Notes: generated by a model from the sequence alone, not told the origin. Positions 48,142 to 57,200 are shown, counted from the first letter of the stretch. The stretch is 57,459 nucleotides of DNA from Calothrix sp. CSU_2_0 (GCA_012034595.1 JAAUPE010000029.1:1-57459), one strand, 5' to 3'. Made by a program: numbers and translations.

Positions 48142-48960
48142 ATGACAATTTATCAAGAATTAGCAACACAGATTGCCGAAAAACATCAAAAAATTGGTCG
48201 TCCTTTCATTCAAGGAATATTGGGAGGACAGGGAACAGGCAAAACTACATTAGCTTCATCAGTTTCCGCAATTTTGGCAGAAATGGGATATTGTACTGCT
48301 TGTTTATCCCTCGATGACTTGTACAAAACTTATTGCGATCGTATGATTTTACTACAACAAGAACCCCGTTTAATCTGGCGTGGTCCTCCGGGAACCCATG
48401 ATATCGGATTGGGTTTGGCAGTATTAGACGAAATTCGTAATTCTCACTACAATCCCCAAAGTCCAATTACTATTCCCCGCTTCGATAAATCCCTCCATAA
48501 TGGTGCAGGAGATAGAACCAATCCCGAAATTATTCCCCATATAGATATTCTCTTATTTGAAGGTTGGTTTGTTGGTGTCCGTCCAATTGATGCGACTGCA
48601 TTCGATTCTCCACCCTCACCAATTATTACACATGCTGACAAAATTTTTGCCCGTGATATGAACTATCAACTTACCCACTATCTACCATTGTGGGAGCGTA
48701 TCGATAATTTAGTGGTGCTGTATCCTCAAGATTACCGTTATTCAGTACAATGGCGAAAACAAGCCGAACATCAAATGAAAGCAACTGGAAAACCAGGGAT
48801 GACAGACATACAAATCGAAGAGTTTGTCAATTACTTTTGGCGTGCTTTACATCCTGAATTATTTATTAAACCATTAGTAAATTCGTCAAAATACGTTAAC
48901 TTAGTCATTGAAATTAATGCCGATCATTCATTTGGCAAAATCTATCAACCTGAGAAATAA
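48142..48960 (+). CDS. D-glycerate 3-kinase (GLYK class)
   Basis: This 272-residue P-loop kinase has Walker A GGQGTGKTTLA (about residue 29), LSLDDLYKTY, WRGPPGTHDIGLGLAVLDEI, ITIPRFDKSLHNGAGDR and LLFEGWFVGVRP. These are the motifs of plant-type glycerate kinase, the last step of photorespiration, returning 3-phosphoglycerate to the Calvin cycle. In filamentous cyanobacteria this class has been shown to be D-glycerate 3-kinase. It acts in the cytoplasm. No photorespiratory genes adjoin. Confidence 0.88.
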   Translation: MTIYQELATQIAEKHQKIGRPFIQGILGGQGTGKTTLASSVSAILAEMGYCTACLSLDDLYKTYCDRMILLQQEPRLIWRGPPGTHDIGLGLAVLDEIRNSHYNPQSPITIPRFDKSLHNGAGDRTNPEIIPHIDILLFEGWFVGVRPIDATAFDSPPSPIITHADKIFARDMNYQLTHYLPLWERIDNLVVLYPQDYRYSVQWRKQAEHQMKATGKPGMTDIQIEEFVNYFWRALHPELFIKPLVNSSKYVNLVIEINADHSFGKIYQPEK

Positions 48961-49142
48961 CGGATTGCGATAAGTGTTAGCTTAACTTCGATACATAACG
49001 TAACTAACTATTCACAACTTCATAAAATTTCTTAATAAAGTATCTCAAAATTCATCCATTCAGGTGATGTTTATTCAAGGTTAAAAGTAATAGATTAAAA
49101 ATATTATCAGTTAAAAAAAGTGAAAAACCTGGGGGATTATAT

Positions 49143-49580
49143 ATGAAAAAGATTATCCCAGTAACTTTATTTATCTTAATCGCGATATTCACATTTTTGC
49201 TTAACCATCAACCAGCTAGCGGTAAGCATCGCGAACGACGGTATCATCAGAGAAACAACCACATTCTCTTCGATAATTACTACAGGGGTTATGGTCGTTA
49301 CTATCGCGATCGTCGAAATTATCCCATCAGATACTGTCAACCTGTCACACAATGGCTACTAGACCAAGACCCAGCATACCATCCACGCGCCTACTCCGAT
49401 GGCTATCGTCAAGGAAGAGAAAGCGCAAAAAGAGGAAATAAATATAAAGCACGTACTGCTGGTGGAGAGTTTGCGCGTGGATTTGATGATGGTTATTACG
49501 GGAGAGAATTTAGCGGACAAAAGCATATTATTGCCAATGCATATCAACCATTTATAACCAGCGAATGTAATTATTACTAA
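49143..49580 (+). CDS. Small secreted Tyr/Arg-rich hypothetical protein
   Basis: This 145-residue protein has a signal peptide (residues 1-26, KKIIPVTLFILIAIFTFLL). The mature part is rich in Arg, Tyr and Gly (NYYRGYGRYYRDRRNYPIRY) and has two Cys. Two related segments, YSDGYRQGRESAKRG and FARGFDDGYYGREFSG, look like an internal repeat of the DGYxxGR type. No family is recognised. A clear terminator follows. Confidence 0.7.
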   Translation: MKKIIPVTLFILIAIFTFLLNHQPASGKHRERRYHQRNNHILFDNYYRGYGRYYRDRRNYPIRYCQPVTQWLLDQDPAYHPRAYSDGYRQGRESAKRGNKYKARTAGGEFARGFDDGYYGREFSGQKHIIANAYQPFITSECNYY

Positions 49581-49602
49581 TCATTTAATTTGTAATCTTC
49601 TT

Positions 49603-49637
49603 ATATCCCCAATTTTTCAAAGTCGGGGATATTTTTG
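49603..49637 (+). terminator. Rho-independent terminator
   Basis: Stem ATATCCCC/GGGGATAT with a 14-base loop, followed by TTTTTGATT, 23 bases after the stop of the secreted protein gene. The stem resembles the ATATCCC repeat family at 53.4-55.1 kb, so it may be a domesticated copy. Confidence 0.65.
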
Positions 49638-49862
49638 ATTCAATAAAAACGCAAAATTAAACTATGTAGCTTGTATTACTGACCATCTTTTAAGTTAAAA
49701 GTCAAAAGTTAAAAGGTAAAAGAAAGAAAAATATTTCTTTTTCTTTTTATCTTTATCTTAACGGATACAAGCCTCGATATTTATCTCTGGGGTTTTCTTT
49801 TTACTTTTATCTTTTATCTTTTTACTTGTTTGACTCCTGATTACTGACTATTGAATTCTTTT

Positions 49863-51329
49863 TTAAACTCCCTGAATCTCCTTCAGCAAATCATTAAAAG
49901 GTAGCCAATTATCTTCTTGAGCAATATTTTCCCAAACTGACTCAATCACAGGTCTAATAATCACTGTTCTCGGATTATATTTGTTTAAAATCAGAGCAAT
50001 TTTTTCAATTTCATCTGGTGCTAAATTAGATAAAATCCGATGATAAATTCCCGACCAATTTACAAATAAATCGGATACTCCCAAAGATTGTCCAATTTCC
50101 GAATCACTTAAAATACAACTAGCATCATCACGCCATTTACTCGAAAAAGTCGCGGCAATATCACTAAAAAAATGATGGTAACTAACGGGATAAGTATTTA
50201 AAAACTTTAATGTTGCTCGTAAAAGTTCTTCTAATTCCGGATTATCTCCCGCATTATCTAACTGCTCAAACCCTAACTTCCTCAACATCAAACGACGATA
50301 TTCAGCATCATAAAAATCTTCAAAACTAGATAAACCAGTCTCCATATCCTTAGTCCGAATTGCAGCAGCTAGCGGACGTTGTAACAACTCCAAATTCAAC
50401 TTACAAATTCCGGGCTGATTCCCGTAACTGTAGCGTCCAGAATAGTCAAAATAAGCAGCAGTAAATTGGGAATCGAAATTAGGAATAAAAGCGTAAGGAC
50501 CATAATCAAAACTTTCGCCAGTAATCGACATATTATCAGTATTTAAAACAGCATGACAGAATCCAGATGCCATCCACTGCGCTGCAACTTCGGCAACTTT
50601 CTGGACTAATTCACCATAGAATAAAGCATACTTTTCTTGCTCATTACTCAAATGCGGATAGTACGTATCAATAACATGATTTAATAACATTTTGATTAAA
50701 TCTGGACGCTGAATATAATTCAACCTCTCAAATGTACCAAAGCGAATATGAGACTTACTCATCCGGATCATCACTGAAGAACGAGTCGGAGAAGGTTCAT
50801 CACCTCTCCATAAATCCAAACCCGTTTCCACCAAACTCAAACATCGCGAAGTTCGTACCCCCATCCGATGCAAAGTTTCTGCCGCTAAAACCTCACGTAC
50901 CCCACCTTTGAGAGTCAGCATCCCATCACCACCCCGCGAATAGGGTGTGCGTCCCGAACCCTTTGTGCCAAAATCGTATAGTTCGCCATCTATGCCACGA
51001 ACTTGTCCGTACAGGAAGCCTCTACCATCGCCTAAATGTGAGTTATACTCACCAAATTGATAGCCGTGATATCGCAGTGCTAATAATGGTTTTCGTCCCT
51101 CAAACTTGCCAAAAGCTTGACAAAAATCGTCATCGGTGATACTAGCCGGATTTAGACCCAAACGCGGTAACAGTGCATCGTTTCGCCATCTTAATATGTG
51201 TTGGGGATATTCTGCGGCAATTACTTCGTCATAGTAATCATCACCAAGTGATTCTAAAGCTGGTTCGTATTGTAGGGAGAGAAGCGGATTGTGAGATGGT
51301 GGGTGATTGAAAGTTTCAGGCAGGGTCAT
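49863..51329 (-). CDS. selO: Protein adenylyltransferase SelO (YdiU/UPF0061)
   Basis: This 488-residue pseudokinase-fold enzyme AMPylates proteins. Diagnostic segments are [66 protein letters not shown], the catalytic region [20 protein letters not shown] (Asn and Asp) and [20 protein letters not shown]. Its length is normal. Bacterial SelO lacks the C-terminal selenocysteine of eukaryotic forms, and none is indicated here. It is linked to oxidative-stress responses in the family. The gene is monocistronic. Confidence 0.95.
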   Translation of the reverse strand: MTLPETFNHPPSHNPLLSLQYEPALESLGDDYYDEVIAAEYPQHILRWRNDALLPRLGLNPASITDDDFCQAFGKFEGRKPLLALRYHGYQFGEYNSHLGDGRGFLYGQVRGIDGELYDFGTKGSGRTPYSRGGDGMLTLKGGVREVLAAETLHRMGVRTSRCLSLVETGLDLWRGDEPSPTRSSVMIRMSKSHIRFGTFERLNYIQRPDLIKMLLNHVIDTYYPHLSNEQEKYALFYGELVQKVAEVAAQWMASGFCHAVLNTDNMSITGESFDYGPYAFIPNFDSQFTAAYFDYSGRYSYGNQPGICKLNLELLQRPLAAAIRTKDMETGLSSFEDFYDAEYRRLMLRKLGFEQLDNAGDNPELEELLRATLKFLNTYPVSYHHFFSDIAATFSSKWRDDASCILSDSEIGQSLGVSDLFVNWSGIYHRILSNLAPDEIEKIALILNKYNPRTVIIRPVIESVWENIAQEDNWLPFNDLLKEIQGV

Positions 51330-51417
51330 TATTACCAGTACAGTCTAATTAAGTTCTGTTCTCATCCTACCTCTGGAATTAGGCTGAGGGATAGCCTTTT
51401 TTAATAGTGATTTTTTG

Positions 51418-52122
51418 ATGGTAACTATGGTTGATAATTTAGATACGATAGTGGGGCTGGTTATGGATAATAATGTAGATAAGTTAAAAAATAAATTGTT
51501 GAAGTTAATAGATTTAGATAAAAGCTTTGAAGTTTTTGGTTCGGAATCCCATAAATATAAACTTAATCCTTGTTTGAGTGAAGCGGAAATTCAGAAATTT
51601 GAGTTCCACTTTCACGTAAAATTACCGAATGAATTCCGCAAGTTTATACTGGAAATTGGTAATGGTGTTGCTGGTCCTGGCTATGGCTTTTTGGGTTTAA
51701 ATGTCGATAATTTGATGGAGTTAAATTCATCCGAATCAGATTTTTTTTCTCAATCCTTTAATTTACAGGATGAGTGGAATGATTTAGATTTACTCAAAGA
51801 AACCAATGGTAGCAAAGCCAGTGCTTACTTCGACCAAAAATTTATTAAAGGTTCAATTGCGATCGCAGAATATGGCTGTGGAATTCAGGCTCGGTTGGTG
51901 ATTTCCGGGGAAGAACGCGGTAATATCTGGATTGATGACAGAACTAATGAAGGTGGGATATATCCTTTAACAAGTCATTGCGCTGCATTTTTTCATGATG
52001 ACCCAGAGATGGATACATATATGTATGAATCTGTCGAAGAAACCAAAGAAGCTTTGAGCTTTTATGAATGGTATGAAAATTGGTTAAATCGTGCAATTAA
52101 TCAGGTGGTTCAGTTTGGTTAA
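51418..52122 (+). CDS. SMI1/KNR4 (SUKH) family protein
   Basis: This 234-residue protein has the SUKH core [20 protein letters not shown], then [20 protein letters not shown] and later [20 protein letters not shown] and GNIWIDDR, ending [17 protein letters not shown] proteins often act as immunity proteins against nuclease toxins of contact-dependent systems. No toxin gene adjoins, so here it may be an orphan immunity gene or a housekeeping member. The start is ATG 51418 (the TTG one codon earlier is less likely). Confidence 0.85.
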   Translation: MVTMVDNLDTIVGLVMDNNVDKLKNKLLKLIDLDKSFEVFGSESHKYKLNPCLSEAEIQKFEFHFHVKLPNEFRKFILEIGNGVAGPGYGFLGLNVDNLMELNSSESDFFSQSFNLQDEWNDLDLLKETNGSKASAYFDQKFIKGSIAIAEYGCGIQARLVISGEERGNIWIDDRTNEGGIYPLTSHCAAFFHDDPEMDTYMYESVEETKEALSFYEWYENWLNRAINQVVQFG

Positions 52123-52123
52123 T

Positions 52124-52201
52124 TTGGGAATTGGGCATTGGGCATTGGGAATTGGGAATTGGGAATTGGGTGCATTGGGAATTGGGCATTGGGCATTGGG
52201 A
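52124..52201. repeat. TTGGGAATTGGGCA-type tandem repeat
   Basis: About ten degenerate ATTGGGA/ATTGGGC heptamers between the convergent SUKH and GNAT genes. Confidence 0.9.
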
Positions 52202-52214
52202 GATTTACTTTGTG

Positions 52215-52790
52215 TTAACCATTAACCATTAACCATTCTTGATTAATTAGACTTGTCAATATATGGTCTTCCCATTTGCCATTAATCATCAAATAATCTC
52301 TGGCATATCCTTCAACTATAAACCCCAAGTTTTTTAATAACTTACCACTACGCTGATTGTGAGGCATATAATTTGCAGAAATGCGATGCATTTTTAATTC
52401 ATTAAACATATATTGAATTGCCCCTTGCATCGCTTCTGTCATATAGCCCTTCCCTTGTGCGCTTTCTGCCAAGCTATATCCAACATGGCAAAATTGGGCA
52501 GAACCGCGAACAAAATTACTAAAGTTAACAGTGCCAATAATTGTATTTGGGTTGTGGCGAGGAAAAATAAATAACCTTAAAGAATTATCATGATGAAATT
52601 CTTGATAGTTAACTTCAACTTGTAACTGCCAATATTCTTCCGTAAAAAAATTTACCTGCCAAGCTGGATAGTAGGGAGTTAGGAATATTCTGTTTTGATG
52701 AAAATAATCAAGTATTGGGGGTATATCCTCGTTGTTTGCCATTCGCAAAATGATGCGATCGCACATAATCAACGGTGTTTGCCAGGTCAT
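52215..52790 (-). CDS. GNAT N-acetyltransferase, RimJ/RimL-like
   Basis: This 191-residue acetyltransferase shows [37 protein letters not shown], the acetyl-CoA loop [39 protein letters not shown] and [20 protein letters not shown]. The order is that of RimJ/RimL enzymes, which acetylate ribosomal-protein or other N-termini. The last codons (WLMVNG) are written by a TTAACCATT tandem repeat, so the natural C-terminus may have been replaced. Confidence 0.88.
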   Translation of the reverse strand: MTWQTPLIMCDRIILRMANNEDIPPILDYFHQNRIFLTPYYPAWQVNFFTEEYWQLQVEVNYQEFHHDNSLRLFIFPRHNPNTIIGTVNFSNFVRGSAQFCHVGYSLAESAQGKGYMTEAMQGAIQYMFNELKMHRISANYMPHNQRSGKLLKNLGFIVEGYARDYLMINGKWEDHILTSLINQEWLMVNG

Positions 52791-52914
52791 AATCTACCCG
52801 ATACGCTGTTTTCAAGTGGAGTTTTTGATTGTGCCACTTTTTGAGGTGCTATGCAATTGATTAGTTATTTTTCTCAAATTACGTCTGAGGTAAAAGAAAA
52901 ATTTACTAATTGCA

Positions 52915-53319
52915 GTGGAGTTTCAGTTTATTGACTGGATGTTAACGCTACCATTGGAATTAGAACGGGAATTTTGGCAAGAATATCGTGAATATGAGGA
53001 GACTAAAAATATGCGTTATGTAACTAGTGTTGAGCGAATTGGGATTGAAAAAGGTATCGAGCAAGGTATCGAGCAGGGTATCGAGCAGGGTATCGAGCAG
53101 GGTACTAAACAAGGATTAATTAAGGGTATTGATTTGGGTTTAAAGCTTAAGTTTGGCGATTCGGGGATGAGTTTATTACCGGAAATTAAAGCGATCGCGG
53201 ATGTGAATGTGTTATCAAATATTTTAGATGCGATGTCTGACGACAAGCCGCTCCGCGTCTACGCAACTGTAGAAACACTACAACAATTGCGGCAAATCTA
53301 TCAACCAATAAATGAGTAA
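52915..53319 (+). pseudogene. Truncated Rpn/PD-(D/E)XK nuclease-family protein, C-terminal copy
   Basis: The fragment starts at FQFIDWMLTLPLELEREFWQ and is nearly identical to the C-terminal third of the complete gene at 55256, including GIEKGIEQGIEQ repeats and GLKLKFGDSGMSLLPEI. The nuclease domain is missing. It has four GIEQ units where the complete copy has six. A short insert-like segment (DDKPLRVYATVET) near the end reads through a household repeat. It is probably a partial duplication or recombination product. Confidence 0.8.
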
Positions 53320-53364
53320 ATATAAGCGATCGCATCTCCCCAAACCCAAAAGCGCACGGCACAA

Positions 53365-53429
53365 ATATCCCTGACTTCTTCGTTCATGTTTTGCTTATCA
53401 CCCCATTATTCCCTAGAATTCGGGGATAT
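53365..53429. repeat. ATATCCC...GGGGATAT repeat, copy 1
   Basis: A 65-base unit with short inverted ends (ATATCCCTGA / TTCGGGGATAT) and internal TTTTGCTTATCACC. Related units lie at 54892-54957 and about 55034-55077. Confidence 0.7.
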
Positions 53430-53455
53430 GTTTATAGCACCCCAAAAACCCAACT

Positions 53456-53491
53456 GCGATAAGCTCCCGCTTAATGCCAAGGGCATATCGC
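53456..53491. repeat. GCGATAAGCTCCCGC...TATCGC palindromic repeat
   Basis: Member of the GCGATA...TATCGC family, in the AGCTCCCGC variant (the mirror of AGCGGAGCT). Confidence 0.85.
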
Positions 53492-53579
53492 ATCTCCCCA
53501 AAAACCCAAACGCGATCGTTTCCAAGGATGAGATTTACTATAAAATATTATTGTAACTAGTTACCAACAGAGACGATAG

Positions 53580-53801
53580 GTGAAAAATATAACATCGGAA
53601 ATCGTATTTCTGATTGAGGAAGACCCTGAAAGTGGTTATGTAGCAACAGCATTGGGTAAATCAATTTTTACCCAAGCTTCGGATGTAGCAACTTTAAAAG
53701 AAATGGTTCGTGATGCGGTTCGATGCCATTTTCCTGAAGAACGTACCCGTCCAAAAGTAATTCGCTTGCATTTTGTTCGGGATGAGGTGATTGCATCGTG
53801 A
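53580..53801 (+). CDS. hicB: HicB-like antitoxin
   Basis: This 73-residue protein starts at GTG 53580 and has the HicB partial-RNase-H pattern: IVFLIEEDPESGYVATALGK, then a helix TLKEMVRDAVRCHFPEE and a final strand PKVIRLHFVRDEVI. It overlaps by 4 bases the start of a HicA gene fragment, the usual antitoxin-toxin coupling in this arrangement. The antitoxin is intact while its toxin is broken, so the locus cannot be an active addiction module by itself. Confidence 0.75.
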   Translation: MKNITSEIVFLIEEDPESGYVATALGKSIFTQASDVATLKEMVRDAVRCHFPEERTRPKVIRLHFVRDEVIAS

Positions 53802-53890
53802 AACTGCCACGAGATTTGTCAGGTGAGGATTTGGTTAAAGCGTTAAGTAATTTTGGTTATACCGATCGCAGTTTAAGTTTAAAGCGATAA
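53798..53890 (+). pseudogene. hicA: HicA toxin truncated by palindromic repeat
   Basis: The frame begins at GTG 53798 (GTGA overlap with hicB) and reads MKLPRDLSGEDLVKALSNFG, the standard HicA opening. After YTDRS it enters AGTTTAAGTTTAAAGCGATA and ends in the GCGATAAGCGGAGCTTAATG repeat. The catalytic His strand (GSHxxL) and the rest (about 45 residues) are missing, and no remnant is found downstream. Confidence 0.8.
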
Positions 53891-54077
53891 GCGGAGCTTA
53901 ATGCCAAGGGCATATCGCATATCCCCAAAAACCCAAACCGCGATTCCTGCGGATAGCTTTGCTAACGTATATCCCCAACCAAACGCGATAAGCGCACGCT
54001 TCGCGAACGGCATATCGCACTCCACACCAAATCCAAACCGGGATAAGAGGAGCTTAATGCAATAATGCATATCGCAT
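53884..54077. repeat. Three GCGATA-type palindromic repeats in tandem
   Basis: Units at 53884-53918, about 53981-54018 (variant centre CACGCTTCGCGAACGG) and about 54042-54077 (variant GGGATAAGAGGAGCTTAATG). They are separated by CCCCAAAAACCCAAA-type spacers. Confidence 0.85.
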
Positions 54078-54101
54078 ATGCCACTTCAACGTAGACGAAA
54101 T

Positions 54102-54314
54102 TTAACTTGCGTTGGCAAGCATTGGTTCTGGTAGTGGTTTCCTCTGTGCTTGATAATCTTCAATCAATAGCTCTAAAACTTCTTCTGCATTTTTGAGAGC
54201 ATCTGCATAGGTATCGCCATGAGTGTGGGCGTAAGGACCAAACTCAGGTAAGCTAACAATATACTTTTTATCTTCTGTTGACCACTGAATAACAATGCTA
54301 TACTGCGGCTTCAT
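54102..54314 (-). CDS. hicB: HicB antitoxin (intact pair)
   Basis: This 70-residue HicB reads YSIVIQWSTEDKKYIVSLPE, FGPYAHTHGDTYADALKNAE and EVLELLIEDYQAQRKPLPEP, the classic degraded RNase-H-fold antitoxin. It overlaps the upstream hicA by 4 bases (ATGA type) on the minus strand, toxin first. It neutralises HicA and probably represses the operon, although no DNA-binding tail is evident in this short form. Confidence 0.9.
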   Translation of the reverse strand: MKPQYSIVIQWSTEDKKYIVSLPEFGPYAHTHGDTYADALKNAEEVLELLIEDYQAQRKPLPEPMLANAS

Positions 54315-54562
54315 TCTTCTTCTCCTTTATTTTCTGGCTCATCATCTAATTGCTTCAGATTTTCTAAATCTTTTAGAGCCTTTTTAACATCTTTCTCTTG
54401 ATAGCGGTCTGCGTCGGCTCCATCTTTACCAGATAAAGTAAGGCTGTAAGATAGTTCTGGGTGGCTCCAAACAGTGTGACTACCTTTACCTGACCTATAG
54501 GTAAACCCAGATTTCAGAAGTGTGGCTTTTAATTCCCTGATTTTCTTCGGCAATGTGGTCAA
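54311..54562 (-). CDS. hicA: HicA toxin (intact pair)
   Basis: This 83-residue HicA mRNA interferase has the double-stranded-RNA-binding-like fold with catalytic His in SGKGSHTVWSHP (about residue 28). KIRELKATLLKSGFTYRSG precedes it, and the C-terminal helix YQEKDVKKALKDLEN is complete. It is encoded first, followed with a 4-base overlap by hicB. It faces (convergent) the broken hicBA locus at 53.6-53.9 kb, and their sequences differ, so they are not a recent duplication. Confidence 0.9.
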   Translation of the reverse strand: MTTLPKKIRELKATLLKSGFTYRSGKGSHTVWSHPELSYSLTLSGKDGADADRYQEKDVKKALKDLENLKQLDDEPENKGEEE

Positions 54563-55255
54563 ATTTTGAGAGAACTACTAATAGTATTTTGCCATGATTG
54601 GCGTAAATTGTTTTGAGTCATTTTTCGCTTTCTGTAGATAGATAAGATAGATATTATTGACAAAAGCGATCGCATATCCCCACAAAACAAGCCGCGATAA
54701 GCTCCCGCTTAATGCCAAGGGCATATCGCACTCCCATCAAACCAAAAGCGATAACTTCGTTGAGCTACCCTACGGGAACGCTAAAAGCGAACGCTAACGC
54801 ACTCCACACCAAACCCAAAAGCGATCGCACACTCCCATCAAAACCAAAAACCCAATCGCAATTCCTGCAAACACTAGCTAAAGCACCACAAATATCCCTG
54901 ACTTCTTTGAGGAGATTTGGCTTGTTACCCAGATTCTTGGCTAGAAGTCAGGGATATAACCCATCGCACACCCATCGCAACCCAAAATCCCAGAAACCGG
55001 GTTTCTAACCCCACGCGAAAACTCTAACCAGAAGGTTTTGCTTATCACCTCATTATTAGCCAGCAGTCGAGGATATGTTTAAAAGCGATACCTACGATAA
55101 GCTCCGAAGTATCGCACTCCCATCAAAACCAAACGCAATAAGCGGAGCTTAATGGAATCAGGCATATTGCACACTAGCTAAACCCAAAAAGTTATTTTCT
55201 CGGTACAGCTTTCTGGGATAATTATTCGAGGAAAAAATATTAAAAATTAAGATAA
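54563..55255. repeat. Repeat-dense intergenic stretch
   Basis: No gene. It contains a GCGATA palindrome at 54694-54729, a GCGATAACTTCGTTGAGCTA variant at about 54751, ATATCCC units at 54892-54957 and about 55034-55077, a short palindrome GCGATACCT...AAGTATCGC at about 55085-55115, and a diverged GCAATAAGCGGAGC...ATATTGC unit at about 55137-55170. CCAAACCCAAAA-like spacers separate them. The last 70 bases are the leader of the nuclease gene. Confidence 0.85.
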
Positions 55256-56275
55256 ATGACAAATCCTCAAACCGAATATGATTCACCTTGGAAAGAGATT
55301 TTACAATTGTATTTTCAAGATTTCATGTTATTCTTTTTTCCTCAAGCACACGCAGAAATTGATTGGATGCAAGAACCAGTCTTTCTCGATAAGGAATTAC
55401 AGCAAGTAATTCGTGATGCGGAGTTAGGAAAACGACTTGTTGATAAGTTGGTAAAAATTTATCTTCTAGATGGAACTGAATCCTGGGTACTCATACATAT
55501 CGAGGTGCAAGGACAGGAAGAAGACGACTTTCCACGACGTATGTACATTTACAATTATCGCATCTTTGATTGTTACAATCGCCCAGTAGCATCAATTGCC
55601 GTTTTGGGAGATGGGGGAATAAATTGGCGACCAAATCAGTTTGGCTATAATTTATTTGGTTGTAGTGTAGATTTTCAATTTCCAATTGTTAAATTGATTG
55701 ACTATCGGCAAAGACAGGAGGAATTGGAAGCGAGTAACAATCCTTTTGCAACTGTTGTGATGGCTCATTTAGCGGCTTTAGAGACTCGCGATAATCGCTC
55801 ACAACGCAAGCAGTTAAAGTTAGCTTTAGTACGCAGGTTATACGAGCAAGGTTTGCAGCGTGAAGAAGTAATTAATTTACTAGCTTTTATTGACTGGATG
55901 TTAACGCTACCATTGGAGTTAGAGCGAGAGTTTAAACGGGAACTAGAACAGATAGAGGAGGAAAGACAAATGCGTTATGTAACTAGCTTTGAAAGGATTG
56001 GGATTGAAAAAGGTATCGAGCAAGGTATCGAGCAAGGTATCGAGCAAGGTATCGAGCAAGGTATCGAGCAAGGTATCGAGCAGGGTACTAAACAAGGATT
56101 AATTAAGGGTATTGATTTGGGTTTAAGGCTTAAGTTTGGCGATTCGGGGATGAGTTTATTACCGGAGATTGAAGCGATCGCATCTGTCGATACATTGTCT
56201 GTTGTGTTGGATGCGATCGCATCTGTCGATACAGTCGAACAATTACAACAAGTTTATCAATCGGCAAGCGAATAA
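55256..56275 (+). CDS. Rpn-like PD-(D/E)XK nuclease-family protein
   Basis: This 339-residue protein starts SPWKEILQLYFQDFMLFFFP with a PD-(D/E)XK core: EIDW, DGTESWVLIHIEVQGQEEDD (Asp...Glu-x-Gln variant) and RMYIYNYRIFDCY. It belongs to the Rpn/transposase-31-like group abundant in cyanobacteria; members promote recombination or act as DNA endonucleases. A middle helical domain (LAFIDWMLTLPLELEREFKR) is followed by six GIEQ units encoded by a 12-bp repeat (GGTATCGAGCAA) and a helical tail containing a duplicated AIASVDT. The truncated relative at 52915 shares the C-terminal part. Confidence 0.85.
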   Translation: MTNPQTEYDSPWKEILQLYFQDFMLFFFPQAHAEIDWMQEPVFLDKELQQVIRDAELGKRLVDKLVKIYLLDGTESWVLIHIEVQGQEEDDFPRRMYIYNYRIFDCYNRPVASIAVLGDGGINWRPNQFGYNLFGCSVDFQFPIVKLIDYRQRQEELEASNNPFATVVMAHLAALETRDNRSQRKQLKLALVRRLYEQGLQREEVINLLAFIDWMLTLPLELEREFKRELEQIEEERQMRYVTSFERIGIEKGIEQGIEQGIEQGIEQGIEQGIEQGTKQGLIKGIDLGLRLKFGDSGMSLLPEIEAIASVDTLSVVLDAIASVDTVEQLQQVYQSASE

Positions 56276-56475
56276 TTTGAGCGATTCCTGCGGACAGCTA
56301 ACGCTAACGCATATCCTCACAAAACCAACCGCGATAAGCTCCCGCTTAATGCCAAGGGCATATCGCATATTTCCAAAGACCCAAATCGCGATGGTCATAA
56401 GTTTGGTGAGTTAGAATTTGCTTTTAATGCAATAATTTTAATTATTATTTGTGATTTATGCCAAATTCATAATTT
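56276..56475. repeat. Palindromic repeats upstream of mntA
   Basis: GCGATTCCTGCGGACAGCTA variant (about 56280-56315) and GCGATAAGCTCCCGC...TATCGC (about 56331-56367), then an AT-rich leader. Confidence 0.8.
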
Positions 56476-56487
56476 TTGGTTGATTAT

Positions 56488-56778
56488 ATGCAACGAGATA
56501 ATGTAATTAACATTCTGAGAAATCTAAAAATAAATTTGAGTTGTTTTGGTGTTCGTTCTTTGGCATTGTTTGGTTCTGTGGCAAGAGATGAAGCAAAACC
56601 AGACAGTGATGTCGATATTTTGGTTGATTTAGAGCCTCCACTAACTTTTGACCGCTACATGGACTTGAAATTTTATTTAGAGGAACAACTGGGAACTCGT
56701 GTCGATTTGGTAACTTGGAAAAGTCTCAAACCGCAGGTTCTAGAAAATGTGGAGCAAGAATTAATTTATGTCGCGTAG
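56488..56778 (+). CDS. mntA: MntA-type minimal nucleotidyltransferase antitoxin
   Basis: This 96-residue nucleotidyltransferase, from Met 56488, carries LALFGSVARDEAKPDSDVDI (GSx10DxD motif, catalytic Asp pair) and RVDLVTWKSLKP. In MntA-HepT toxin-antitoxin systems this enzyme adds AMP to a tyrosine of the HEPN toxin to neutralise it. Its stop overlaps the start of hepT by 11 bases (56768-56778), so the two are translationally coupled. The catalytic residues are intact although the toxin gene is split. Confidence 0.9.
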   Translation: MQRDNVINILRNLKINLSCFGVRSLALFGSVARDEAKPDSDVDILVDLEPPLTFDRYMDLKFYLEEQLGTRVDLVTWKSLKPQVLENVEQELIYVA

Positions 56779-57200
56779 TATTAAGCTTTATTTGGAAGAT
56801 ATTATTTCGAGTTGTACGAAAATAATAAATTATACTCAGGGAATGACAATTGCCGAATTGGTTGCAGATGAGCGTACTTTTGATGCTGTTATTTTGTAAT
56901 TATTCACTCCCCCCCCCTGTAAAATGCTCGAAACCCTTGATTTATCGTTGAGAGGTAGGGGGGAGTGTGAAAGGTTACGTTATTTTAAATCTTTTAGTAA
57001 TTGGTGAAGCTGTTAAAAATATACCCCAGGAAATGCGTAATCGTTATCCAGAGATTGAGTGGCGTAAGATAGCTGGTTTACGTGATGTTCTTGCTCATAC
57101 TTATTTCCAAGTGGATTCAGAGATTATTTGGGATGTTATAAACAACAAAATACAACCTTTACGAGAACAAGTAGTGAAGTTATTGGATACAAATTTGTAA
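56768..57200 (+). pseudogene. hepT: HepT (HEPN/DUF86) toxin split by an 83-bp element
   Basis: Codons 1-43 (MSRSIKLYLEDIISSCTKII to TFDAVIL) run from 56768 to 56896. Then 83 bases of foreign DNA bring a stop codon, and the gene resumes at 56987 with [20 protein letters not shown]. Deleting 56896-56978 plus one copy of the 8-base duplication GTTATTTT restores one frame of about 114 residues, the usual HepT length, with [13 protein letters not shown] across the joint. The HEPN ribonuclease motif (Arg-x4-His, [10 protein letters not shown]) is in the second part. A GTG at 56967, inside the element, opens a 77-codon frame that could still express the C-terminal part including the active site. Confidence 0.9.
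56896..56978. mobile_element. 83-bp MITE-like insertion with 8-bp target duplication in hepT
   Basis: The ends GTAATTATTCACTCCCCCC and (reverse complement of right end) GTAACCTTTCACACTCCCCCC are imperfect terminal inverted repeats. The direct duplication GTTATTTT lies at 56888-56895 and 56979-56986. The centre has no coding capacity. Removing the element restores hepT exactly. Confidence 0.9.

Noticed and set aside
54712-55008. 98-codon plus-strand frame starting MPRAYRTPIKPK
   Set aside because: Translation of the GCGATA palindromes and their spacers; the same peptide style appears wherever the repeat occurs.
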